Of a stretch of DNA of 64,000 nucleotides, positions 9,531 through 16,802 are shown piece by piece. The translations under genes were made by a program, and so were the position numbers. The notes below the pieces were generated by a model. The model did no database searches. It was given only the letters and a program-made list of their open reading frames with translations, and was not told the origin of the DNA. The DNA is from Franconibacter helveticus LMG 23732. GTDB taxonomy: Bacteria; Pseudomonadota; Gammaproteobacteria; Enterobacterales; Enterobacteriaceae. The stretch lies in NCBI RefSeq assembly GCF_000463115.2, contig NZ_AWFX01000042.1, forward strand, positions 114,456 to 178,455, in the 5' to 3' direction. Numbering within the stretch: position 1 is the first letter of the stretch; every line of letters begins with the position of its first letter.

Positions 9531-10904
9531 TCAGGCGCTCACTTTCTTAAACGTCAGGGGCAGCACGGTTTTCTCGTCGTAACGGCCCGTGCACTGGGCT
9601 ACATCCTGGTCGCCTGCTTTACAGGCCACTTCCGGCACCGGATAACGGCTGCCGTCGCTGCAACGGGCATTGCCCCGGCTTTTGATCATCAGCGTGCCGG
9701 ACTGATGCAGCCCGGCGTAAAGCTCGGCGCGGCACACCACGCCGCCGCTGCGCGAGATTCGCACCAGCCCTTTATTATCTTTGAGTTCATAACGCAGCGC
9801 GGGCGGCCTGCCGGTGACCGGATCGTTAACATCAACGGTAACGCGCCACGCGCCGTTAAGAAAACGGGTAGAGCCGGCTTTTACCTGGCCTGCGTCCATC
9901 ACCATCAGCGTTTTCGGCGCAGCCGCAGGCGCGGCGGCTTCAGGCGCTGGCGTGTCCACGGGCGCGGCGATCTGCGCCTCGGCAAGCGGCAGCGCGGCGG
10001 TGGGTTGCGGTTCGACCGGCGCGGGCGCATCCACGGTTTTCACCGGCGCAGGCGCAATTTCCACGGCTTTGATGTCGGCCACCGATACCGCCGGTTTCAC
10101 GGCGGCGTCGGTATGCAGCATTTTCCAGGCCGCAGGCGCGCCGAAGGCCAGCGCAACCGCTGCCGCAACCGGCAGCATCCAGAGCGAGCGGCGCTTACGG
10201 CCAGGCGCTGGCGCGGCGGCGGCGACCTCAGGGGTAGCCAGCGCTGGCTCGGCAACAGGCGGGGCGGCGACAGGTTCAACCGGGGCGACGGGCGGCGCGA
10301 TTTGCGGCGCGACGGGCGCAGGGGCGGGCGCCAGAAAGGGCGCATCCGGCTCGCTTAAAACGAGGCGCTCCGGCTGCGGCTCCTCTTCCGGCTCCGGCGG
10401 CAGCATGACGATTTCCGGCTCGCGCTCTTCCTGCGCCAGGCAGTCCAGCACCTCTTCGCGCACGCTCTGGTTGAGGTTAACGAAGCCCCAGAAAGTAATG
10501 ACCGGCTTGCCGCCAACCAGATAGACATGGTTCGCCGCAGGAAACTGCGCCGTTTTGGCGAGCAGGGCGCCAAAGAGCTGCTGTGCGGTTTTCTCAGATT
10601 GCAGGCAGCGCTGGCTCAGCGCGCGGGCGCTGCCTACGGCGCTCTCCAGCAGTCGCCGGGCGCGGCGGCGCGCGTCGTCGTCTGCCGCCGCCCAGCTCAC
10701 AACGTCGCCGGTTACCGGCGAGTACCAGTCAACCCGGTCGCCATCATCATTCAGCTGTGGAATGGCGAGACACGCCTCCAGCGGCTGCTTGCGAAGACGA
10801 AGGGTTTCGCGAATTTGCAGCGCGGAGTCAAACACCGCCTGGCCGTTTTCGCCAACGCTCTGGAAATCGTCCAGGAAACCGCTGCGCAATAGAATTTTCG
10901 CCAC
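9531..10904 (-). CDS. srfA: SrfA family membrane-anchored protein
   Basis: A 457-residue first gene of the srfABC operon. The start appears to be GTG at 10904, preceded by AGAGAG. The N-terminal 170 residues form a cytoplasmic domain, followed by an acidic Pro/Glu linker and an Ala/Pro-rich stretch. One membrane helix (about residues 240-260, SLWMLPVAAAVALAFG, preceded by RKRR) comes next, then another Ala/Pro spacer and a C-terminal domain with four cysteines that would lie in the periplasm. This topology would tether the cytoplasmic SrfB/SrfC pair to the inner membrane and envelope, which is inference. Confidence 0.83.
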   Translation of the reverse strand: MAKILLRSGFLDDFQSVGENGQAVFDSALQIRETLRLRKQPLEACLAIPQLNDDGDRVDWYSPVTGDVVSWAAADDDARRRARRLLESAVGSARALSQRCLQSEKTAQQLFGALLAKTAQFPAANHVYLVGGKPVITFWGFVNLNQSVREEVLDCLAQEEREPEIVMLPPEPEEEPQPERLVLSEPDAPFLAPAPAPVAPQIAPPVAPVEPVAAPPVAEPALATPEVAAAAPAPGRKRRSLWMLPVAAAVALAFGAPAAWKMLHTDAAVKPAVSVADIKAVEIAPAPVKTVDAPAPVEPQPTAALPLAEAQIAAPVDTPAPEAAAPAAAPKTLMVMDAGQVKAGSTRFLNGAWRVTVDVNDPVTGRPPALRYELKDNKGLVRISRSGGVVCRAELYAGLHQSGTLMIKSRGNARCSDGSRYPVPEVACKAGDQDVAQCTGRYDEKTVLPLTFKKVSA

Positions 10905-11222
10905 GTCACACTCTCTGCATAAAAACTTTTTTCACGGCTCCACTTTACCGGGCGTGGCGGCAAGCAAACGGCAAAAGAAACGCGAAATCGGGCCAATTCT
11001 CGGGCTATTGAACCTTAGGAATTTTCTTGACTTGCGTTGCAAGCGGCTGGCAGGAAAGCAGTTAACGGCGTGTTATGAAGTTTCAGTCTGGATCTGCCGG
11101 TGTTTTGAGCGAAAACCGCTGAAAATGCATAACCCGCCAGTTTTTTGTTATTTGCCAGTGGCATAAGGCTGTGTTGTGATTACCCTTCATAATATTTACC
11201 TTAATAATAATTGGTGTTTTTT
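10905..11222. promoter_or_regulatory. Divergent intergenic region srfA / dppA-like
   Basis: About 320 bases between two divergently transcribed genes, so it must carry both promoters. It is more AT-rich than its neighbours near 11170-11220. A CATAAT hexamer at 11188-11193 could be a -10 box for the rightward gene, but no good -35 sits at the right distance. No convincing operator or small gene is seen. Confidence 0.4.
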
Positions 11223-12830
11223 ATGGCAAAGATGACCCCCGCTAAAATGCTGCCCGGGCTGCTGCTCGGCGCGGCGCTGCTGCCTGCCGCCGCGCAGGCG
11301 GCCTCCGGCGACACAATTATCTACTGCTCCGAGGCTTCGCCCGAATCGTTTAACCCGCAAATCGCCAGCTCCGGCCCAACCTTCGTGGCCAGTTCGCAGG
11401 TGCTTTATAACCGCCTGGTGACGTTTGACCCTAAAACCAACGCGCCGGTGCCTTCGCTCGCCACCGACTGGAAAGTCAGCGAAGACGGCCTGGTCTGGAC
11501 CTTTACCCTGCGCCAGGGGGTGAAGTTCAACAGCAACAAATTCTTCAAACCCACCCGCGACTTTAACGCCGACGACGTGATTTTCTCGGTGATGCGCCAG
11601 AAAGATCCGAAGCATCCGTACCATAACGTTTCACAGGGCAACTACGAGTATTTCAATGACGTCGGGCTGGATAAGCTCATCACCGACGTGAAAAAGCTCG
11701 ACGACTACCACGTGCAGTTTACGCTGAGCGAACCTAACGCCCCGTTCCTTGCCGACTGGGGCATGGATTTCGCCTCCATACTTTCTGCGGAATATGCCGA
11801 TGCGATGCTGAAAAAGGGCACGCCGGAAAACGTCGATAACTGGCCCATTGGCACCGGCCCTTATGCGCTGCAACAGTACAAAGCCGATTCCCTGATCCGC
11901 TACATCGCCAACCCCAACTACTGGGATGGCGCAGTGCCGACGAAGCACCTGATTTTCTCTATTACCCCCAGCGTGGAAACCCGCCTGGCGAAACTCAAAA
12001 CCAACGAGTGCCAGATAATCCCGGCGCCGAGCCCGGTGCAATTTGAGCAGATCAAAGCGGATAAAAACCTGACGCTGCATAGCGTCGAGGCGCTGAACGT
12101 CGGTTATCTCGCTTTCAACACGGAGAAAAAGCCGTTTGATAATGTGCTGGTGCGCCAGGCGCTGAACTATGCGGTGGACAAAAAAGCGATTATCAACGCT
12201 GTGTTTATGGGCAGCGGCAGCGTGGCGAAATCGCCGATACCGCCAAACATGATGGGCTTTAACCCCGATCTGAAAGATTACGAATATGATCCGCAAAAGG
12301 CGAAAGCGTTGCTGAAGCAGGCGGGGCTTGAGAAGGGCTTTGAAACCGACCTCTGGTCGATGCCGGTCCAGCGTCCTTATAACCCTAACTCGCGCCGTAT
12401 CGCCGAGATGATCCAGAACGACTGGGCGAAAGTGGGCGTGAAGGCGAAAATTGTCAGCTATGAATGGGGTGAATACCTCTCTGGCCTGCGCAAGGGCGAG
12501 CACTCCTCCGCGCTCTATGGCTGGATGTCTGACAACGGCGACCCGGATAACTTCACCGATGTGCTGTTAAGCTGCGAGAGCATCCAGAGCGGCTCAAACG
12601 CCGCCCGCTGGTGCGATAAAAAATTCACCTCGCTGATTGACCAGGCCAAACGCGAGAGCGACCCGGCGACGCGCGCTAAGCTTTATCAGCAGTCGCAGGT
12701 GATTTTTCATGAGCAGGCGCCGTGGGTGCCGCTCGCCAACGGCAAAACCTTCTTCGCTACCCGCAGCAACGTGAGCGGTTACAGCGTCAGCCTGATGGGC
12801 AGCGATTTTTCCAAAGCGAAACTCAATTAA
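11223..12830 (+). CDS. DppA-like peptide ABC transporter binding protein
   Basis: A family-5 extracellular solute-binding protein, very close in pattern to E. coli DppA: YCSEASPESFNPQ after the signal peptide, PFLADWGMDFASILS, IGTGPYALQQY, WSMPVQRPYNPNSRR and GWMSDNGDPDNF. The signal peptide ends at AAQAAS. ATG at 11223 is chosen; an in-frame TTG at 11211 is less likely. Ribosome binding sequence is weak. By family it binds dipeptides or haem-like ligands in the periplasm for the DppBCDF or a related transporter. No permease or ATPase genes lie next to it, so it probably shares membrane components encoded elsewhere. It is followed by ydcY after a GC hairpin. Confidence 0.88.
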   Translation: MAKMTPAKMLPGLLLGAALLPAAAQAASGDTIIYCSEASPESFNPQIASSGPTFVASSQVLYNRLVTFDPKTNAPVPSLATDWKVSEDGLVWTFTLRQGVKFNSNKFFKPTRDFNADDVIFSVMRQKDPKHPYHNVSQGNYEYFNDVGLDKLITDVKKLDDYHVQFTLSEPNAPFLADWGMDFASILSAEYADAMLKKGTPENVDNWPIGTGPYALQQYKADSLIRYIANPNYWDGAVPTKHLIFSITPSVETRLAKLKTNECQIIPAPSPVQFEQIKADKNLTLHSVEALNVGYLAFNTEKKPFDNVLVRQALNYAVDKKAIINAVFMGSGSVAKSPIPPNMMGFNPDLKDYEYDPQKAKALLKQAGLEKGFETDLWSMPVQRPYNPNSRRIAEMIQNDWAKVGVKAKIVSYEWGEYLSGLRKGEHSSALYGWMSDNGDPDNFTDVLLSCESIQSGSNAARWCDKKFTSLIDQAKRESDPATRAKLYQQSQVIFHEQAPWVPLANGKTFFATRSNVSGYSVSLMGSDFSKAKLN

Positions 12831-12836
12831 TGTTGA

Positions 12837-12859
12837 CGCCGCGGCCCGGCGCCGCGGCG
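12837..12859 (+). other. GC-rich intercistronic hairpin
   Basis: Inverted repeat CGCCGCGG (12837-12844) / CCGCGGCG (12852-12859) with a seven-base loop, directly after the dppA-like stop and 18 bases before the ydcY start. There is no T-run, so it looks more like an mRNA-stabilising or attenuating hairpin than a full terminator. Confidence 0.5.
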
Positions 12860-12877
12860 ATAAGCCAGGGGGTTCTC

Positions 12878-13123
12878 ATGTCGCATCTGGATGAAGTAAT
12901 AAGCCGCGTTGATGCGGCGATTAGCGAAAGCGTTATCGCTCACATGAATGAACTGCTGATTGCGCTAAGCGAAGACAGCGAACTGAGCCGCGAAGCGCGC
13001 TATGAACAGCAGCAGCGGCTACGCCATGCCATCGCTCACCACGGTCGCCAGCATAAAGAGGATCGCGAACGCGAGGCACAGGAGCGGCTGGCGGAGCTGA
13101 CTAAAGGCGGCACCATCATTTAA
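12878..13123 (+). CDS. ydcY: YdcY family small protein
   Basis: An 81-residue protein matching E. coli YdcY (DUF2526) almost throughout: MSHLDEVI-RVDAAI at the start, SVIAHMNELLIALS, YEQQQRLR-AIAHHGR and LTKGGTII at the end. It is highly charged and predicted all-helical. Start ATG at 12878 follows CCAGGGGG; reading frames extending upstream into the dppA-like gene are not needed. Ten bases separate it from the next gene, so they are likely co-transcribed. Function unknown. It is one of the genes that anchor this region to the E. coli ydc/ync locus. Confidence 0.92.
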   Translation: MSHLDEVISRVDAAISESVIAHMNELLIALSEDSELSREARYEQQQRLRHAIAHHGRQHKEDREREAQERLAELTKGGTII

Positions 13124-13133
13124 CGGAGGAATC

Positions 13134-14009
13134 ATGCATATTGCTTTTCTGGGTCTCGGCGGCATGGGCCAGCCGATGGCGCTCAATTTACTTAAGGCGG
13201 GTTATGCGCTGACGGTGTGGAACCGTTCGCCTGAACCCGCGCAGGCGCTGGCGGAGCAGGGCGCAACCGTGGCGGCGACGCCCGCCGACATCGCCCCCGC
13301 CTCGGTGCTGATTACTATCCTCGCCGATGACATCGCCACCGAACAGGTGGTGGTAGGCCTGGGGGCGCTGGCGGCGCTGCCGCGCGGCGCTATCTGGATC
13401 AACATGGCGACCGTTTCGGTAGCCTTTACCGAAGAGATGGAAAAGCGCGCCCGCGAAAAAGGCATCGCCTACATCGCCGCGCCGGTGCTGGGCCGCGTTG
13501 ACGTGGCGGCTGCCGGCAACCTCAATATTCTGACGGCGGGCGAGGCGACGCTGCTTGATAAAGTGCAGGAAATTTTTGACGTGCTGGGCCAGAAAACCTG
13601 GCGCTTCGGCGAGCGTCCGGCCCAGGCGGCGACGGTGAAGCTGGCGGCAAACTTTATGCTGGCGAGCGCCATCGAGGCGATGGGCGAAGCGTCCGCGTTA
13701 GTCGAGGCATACGACGTGGCTAAAGGCGATTTTCTGGGCATGCTCACCAGCACCCTTTTCGCCGCGCCCGCCTATAAAAACTACGGCGCGATGATTGCCG
13801 AAGATCGCTATTCTCCGGCGGGCTTCACCATGAAGCTGGGGCTGAAGGATGTCCGGCTCGCCCAGCAGGCGGCGGAAAGCAAAAATGTGCCGATGGGCAT
13901 TGCCGGCGTGCTGCGCGACAACTACCTTGACGCGCTGGCGCACGGCGATGAAAAGCTCGACTGGGCGGCGCTGGCGACGGTCAGCGCACGGCGCAGCGGC
14001 CAGAGCTAG
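13134..14009 (+). CDS. 3-hydroxyisobutyrate dehydrogenase-like NAD(P) oxidoreductase
   Basis: A 291-residue beta-hydroxyacid dehydrogenase family protein. The N-terminal Rossmann motif GLGGMGQPMA (residues 7-16) binds NAD(P). The catalytic Lys lies in TVKLAANFMLA (about residue 168), the family's K-x-x-x-N block. The C-terminal helical domain is complete. GGAGGA precedes the ATG at ideal spacing. It follows ydcY by ten bases and is closed by a strong terminator. The substrate could be a 3-hydroxyacid, tartronate semialdehyde or an imine; the sequence does not decide. Confidence 0.86.
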   Translation: MHIAFLGLGGMGQPMALNLLKAGYALTVWNRSPEPAQALAEQGATVAATPADIAPASVLITILADDIATEQVVVGLGALAALPRGAIWINMATVSVAFTEEMEKRAREKGIAYIAAPVLGRVDVAAAGNLNILTAGEATLLDKVQEIFDVLGQKTWRFGERPAQAATVKLAANFMLASAIEAMGEASALVEAYDVAKGDFLGMLTSTLFAAPAYKNYGAMIAEDRYSPAGFTMKLGLKDVRLAQQAAESKNVPMGIAGVLRDNYLDALAHGDEKLDWAALATVSARRSGQS

Positions 14010-14053
14010 TTCCCGGTCATCACGCCTGCAATTTAAAGAATAACCCTTTGCGC

Positions 14054-14079
14054 AAAGCCCACTCCGGTTGGGCTTTTTT
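14054..14079 (+). terminator. Rho-independent terminator
   Basis: Stem AAAGCCC (14054-14060) / GGGCTTT (14070-14076) with a nine-base loop and a T-run to 14079. It ends the rightward transcript that covers dppA-like, ydcY and the dehydrogenase, just before the convergent ydcZ. Confidence 0.88.
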
Positions 14080-14102
14080 ACTGGCTCAGACTGCCTGCGC
14101 TG

Positions 14103-14552
14103 CTAAAACTGCCGTCTCGCCACAAGCCAGGCGCCGATAACCAGCAGCACGGCGCCCGCCACGGGGCCGGCTAGCGCGCGAAAAGTCAGCCCGTGGCTGC
14201 GCACGATATCCATCACCAGCCCGCCCACCAGCTGGCTTGCCACCAGCACGGCGATGGTGGTGGCCGCACCCACATACTGATAACCGCTGATGCTGGCGAA
14301 GACGAAAAATGAACCGAGCAACCCTGGGATCACTGTCCACCAGCGCACCGTCGCCGCCAGTTCGCTAAAGCCCGCCAGACCGTTTCTGAACAACAAGATG
14401 CCGGTAAACAGCACAATGCCTACCAGCGAGTTCAACAGCATGGCGATGAGAATGGTGGAGGCGGACTGGGTGATGCGCACCATGATCATATTCTGCACGA
14501 CCAGCCCGACACCGGCGGCAGTGAGAAACAGCAGGGTCAACGAGGCGTTCAT
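14103..14552 (-). CDS. ydcZ: YdcZ family DMT-type inner membrane protein
   Basis: A 149-residue hydrophobic protein with about five membrane helices, agreeing along its length with E. coli YdcZ: QNMIMVRITQSASTILIAML, RWWTVIPGLLGSFFVFASIS and ASQLVGGL. It belongs to the half-size drug/metabolite transporter family. The substrate is unknown. Its ATG overlaps the mnaT stop by four bases (ATGA), so it is translationally coupled to the acyltransferase, as in the E. coli order ydcZ-mnaT. Confidence 0.93.
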   Translation of the reverse strand: MNASLTLLFLTAAGVGLVVQNMIMVRITQSASTILIAMLLNSLVGIVLFTGILLFRNGLAGFSELAATVRWWTVIPGLLGSFFVFASISGYQYVGAATTIAVLVASQLVGGLVMDIVRSHGLTFRALAGPVAGAVLLVIGAWLVARRQF

Positions 14553-15067
14553 GGCAACCGGTCCGGCTCGCTGCGGGTATCAAGCTGCAACTGCATAAAG
14601 GTGAGATCCAGCCAGCGGCCAAACTTCGTTCCCACCTGCGGCATCTGCGCGGTAATGGTAAAACCCAGCTTATGGTGCAGGGCGACAGATGCGGCGTTTT
14701 GCGACTCAATGCCCGCCACCATCACATGTTTGCCGATCTTGCGGGCCTCTGCGATAAGTTGTTCCATCAGCAACCGGCCAATGCCTTTTCCGTGATGTTC
14801 CGGGTGAACATAGACGGAATGTTCGACGGTATGGCGAAAGCCGTCGAAGGCGCGCCAGTCGCCGAAGGAGGCGTATCCCACCACCTTGTCGTTATCCTGC
14901 GCCACCAGTACCGGATAACCGGCGTTGCCGCGTTGATAAAACCAGGCGAGACGGTTTTCCGCATCGACAGTGCTGTCGTTCCAGATAGCGGCGGTGTGCA
15001 GCACCGCATAGTTAAAAATATCGGCGATGGCGGCGCAGTCTTCTGCGCGAGCGTGGCGGATTAGCAT
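14549..15067 (-). CDS. mnaT: L-amino acid N-acyltransferase MnaT
   Basis: A 172-residue GNAT acetyltransferase, the same length as E. coli MnaT (YncA). Acetyl-CoA binding is shown by VHPEHHGKGIGRLLM (the R/Q-x-x-G-x-G/A block). Other E. coli-like stretches are GYASFGDWRAFDGFRHTVEHS, KHVMVAGIESQNAAS and QMPQVGTKFGRWLDLTF. The known enzyme acetylates methionine and related analogues such as the sulfone and sulfoximine. ATG at 15067 gives the family's usual start; a longer upstream extension is not supported. First gene of the mnaT-ydcZ pair, divergent from the XRE gene 38 bases away. Confidence 0.93.
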   Translation of the reverse strand: MLIRHARAEDCAAIADIFNYAVLHTAAIWNDSTVDAENRLAWFYQRGNAGYPVLVAQDNDKVVGYASFGDWRAFDGFRHTVEHSVYVHPEHHGKGIGRLLMEQLIAEARKIGKHVMVAGIESQNAASVALHHKLGFTITAQMPQVGTKFGRWLDLTFMQLQLDTRSEPDRLP

Positions 15068-15069
15068 GG

Positions 15070-15097
15070 TTGAACCCCGGCGGTTGTAAACTATAAT
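15070..15097 (+). promoter_or_regulatory. Consensus sigma70-type promoter for XRE gene
   Basis: TTGAAC (15070-15075), 16-base spacer, TATAAT (15092-15097). The predicted start site is around 15103-15105, at the edge of the ATG at 15106. The XRE mRNA would therefore be leaderless or nearly so. The site also fills almost all of the 38 bases shared with mnaT, so binding by the regulator here could control both genes. Confidence 0.6.
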
Positions 15098-15105
15098 GGT
15101 CAACT

Positions 15106-15681
15106 ATGAATAATATCATCGACACATTAAGTCAACGACTGGGTGAGCGCATTCGTACGGAACGCGAGTCGCGCGGCTGGTCGCAAAATGAACTGGCCGA
15201 GCGGGCAGGGGTTTCGCGCGCCATGATCCATAAAATCGAGCGCGGGGACAGCAGCCCTACCGCCACGCTGCTGGGGCGGCTTTCCGGCGCGTTCGGCCTT
15301 AGCATGTCTACGCTCATCGCCCGGGCAGAGATGCAGGAAGGCAGGCTGCTGCGCTTTCACGAGCAGCCGGTATGGCGCGACCCGCAAAGCCATTATCTGC
15401 GCCGCCACGTCTCGCCGCGATCCGATCTGCCGCTCGATCTGGTGCAGGTCGAGCTGCCCGCAGGCAGCGATATTCCGATGCCCGCCTCGGCTTATCTTAA
15501 TGCGCGCCAGCTTATCTGGGTGCAGTCCGGCGAGCTGGTGTTTGTGGAAGGCGAAACGCGGCATCACATGCAGGCGGGGGATTGCCTTGAACTGGGGCCG
15601 CCAAACGACTGCCACTTTATCAACGAGAGCGAAACGCCCTGCGTTTACCTTGTTGTGCGGCTTAATAACGCCGGTCCGTGA
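15106..15681 (+). CDS. XRE-family regulator with cupin domain
   Basis: A 191-residue regulator. The N-terminal helix-turn-helix (about residues 15-70, WSQNELAERAGVSRAMIHKIERGDSSPT) is followed by a cupin domain (about 110-187, with GELVFVEGETRHHMQAGDCLELGPPNDCHF). This architecture is common in regulators that sense small metabolites, such as PuuR and SutR relatives. It is divergent from mnaT-ydcZ, so control of amino-acid analogue detoxification is a fair inference. No ribosome binding sequence is visible before the ATG, consistent with a leaderless message. Its stop is 44 bases before curA. Confidence 0.88.
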   Translation: MNNIIDTLSQRLGERIRTERESRGWSQNELAERAGVSRAMIHKIERGDSSPTATLLGRLSGAFGLSMSTLIARAEMQEGRLLRFHEQPVWRDPQSHYLRRHVSPRSDLPLDLVQVELPAGSDIPMPASAYLNARQLIWVQSGELVFVEGETRHHMQAGDCLELGPPNDCHFINESETPCVYLVVRLNNAGP

Positions 15682-15725
15682 GGATGTTCTACTATTGGGA
15701 CAGGCTTTGTCATCAGGAGAACGTT

Positions 15726-16757
15726 ATGACTCAACAACAAAACCGCCGCTGGGTGCTGGCTTCCCGTCCGCATGGCGCGCCGGTCGCAGAAAATTTCCGT
15801 CTGGAAGAAGACACCGTTGCGGAGCCTGGCGAAGGGCAGGTGCTGCTGCGCAACGTTTACCTTTCGCTCGACCCTTATATGCGCGGACGCATGAGCGACG
15901 AGCCTTCTTATGCGCCGCCGGTGCAGATTGGCGAAGTGATGGTGGGCGGCACCATTTCCCGGGTGGAAAAATCGCTGCATCCCGATTTCGCCGAGGGCGA
16001 CTGGGTGGTGGGGTATGGCGGCTGGCAAGATTACTGCATCGCCAGCGGTAAAGAGCTTTCGCCCCTTGGCAAACAGCCGGCGCATCCCTCCTGGTATCTT
16101 GGCGTGCTGGGCATGCCGGGCTTTACGGCTTACATGGGCCTGCTGGATATCGGCAATCCGAAGCAGGGCGAAACGCTGGTGGTCGCCGCCGCAACCGGCC
16201 CGGTGGGCGCAACCGTCGGGCAGATTGGCAAACTCAAAGGTTGCCGGGTGGTCGGCGTAGCGGGGGGCGAAGAGAAGTGCCGCCACGCGGTGGAAAAACT
16301 GGGCTTTGACGCCTGTATCGACCATCGCGCCAGCGACTTTGCCGAAAAGTTAAAAGCGGCGTGCCCGGACGGCATTGACGTTTATTACGAAAACGTCGGC
16401 GGCCAGGTGTTCGACGCTGTGCTGCCGCTGCTTAACACCGCCGCCCGCGTGCCGGTCTGCGGCCTGGTTTCAGGTTATAACGCCACCGACCTGCCGCAAG
16501 GCCCGGACCGCCTGCCGCTGCTGATGGGCACCATTTTGAAAAAACGCATCCGTATGCAGGGCTTTATCATTAACCAGGATTACGGCCATCGCATCGAAGA
16601 GTTTCGCCGCGCCATGGAGCCCTGGGTGAAAGAGGGCAAAATCCATTATCGCGAGCAGGTGGTGGACGGCCTGGAAAACGCGCCGCAGGCGTTTATCGGC
16701 CTGCTGGAAGGAAAAAACTTCGGTAAGCTGGTGGTTCGCCTTACCGGCGAGGAGTAA
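15726..16757 (+). CDS. curA: NADPH-dependent curcumin reductase-like MDR enzyme
   Basis: A 343-residue zinc-independent medium-chain reductase like E. coli CurA (YncB). Key blocks are LSLDPYMRGRM, GMPGFTAYMGLL, the nucleotide-binding AAATGPVGATVGQIGK and VYYENVGGQVFDAVLPLL. The family reduces alkenal or alkenone double bonds with NADPH, including curcumin, leukotriene-type and other enones. ATG at 15726 follows CAGGAGAA; an upstream in-frame start at 15678 would overlap the XRE gene and is not used. A strong terminator follows. Confidence 0.93.
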   Translation: MTQQQNRRWVLASRPHGAPVAENFRLEEDTVAEPGEGQVLLRNVYLSLDPYMRGRMSDEPSYAPPVQIGEVMVGGTISRVEKSLHPDFAEGDWVVGYGGWQDYCIASGKELSPLGKQPAHPSWYLGVLGMPGFTAYMGLLDIGNPKQGETLVVAAATGPVGATVGQIGKLKGCRVVGVAGGEEKCRHAVEKLGFDACIDHRASDFAEKLKAACPDGIDVYYENVGGQVFDAVLPLLNTAARVPVCGLVSGYNATDLPQGPDRLPLLMGTILKKRIRMQGFIINQDYGHRIEEFRRAMEPWVKEGKIHYREQVVDGLENAPQAFIGLLEGKNFGKLVVRLTGEE

Positions 16758-16764
16758 CCCTTCG

Positions 16765-16788
16765 GGTGGCGGTTCCCGCCACCTTTTT
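16765..16788 (+). terminator. Rho-independent terminator after curA
   Basis: Stem GGTGGCGG (16765-16772) / CCGCCACC (16776-16783), three-base loop and five T (16784-16788), eight bases after the curA stop. Confidence 0.9.
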
Positions 16789-16802
16789 CTTCACCTCTGC
16801 GT

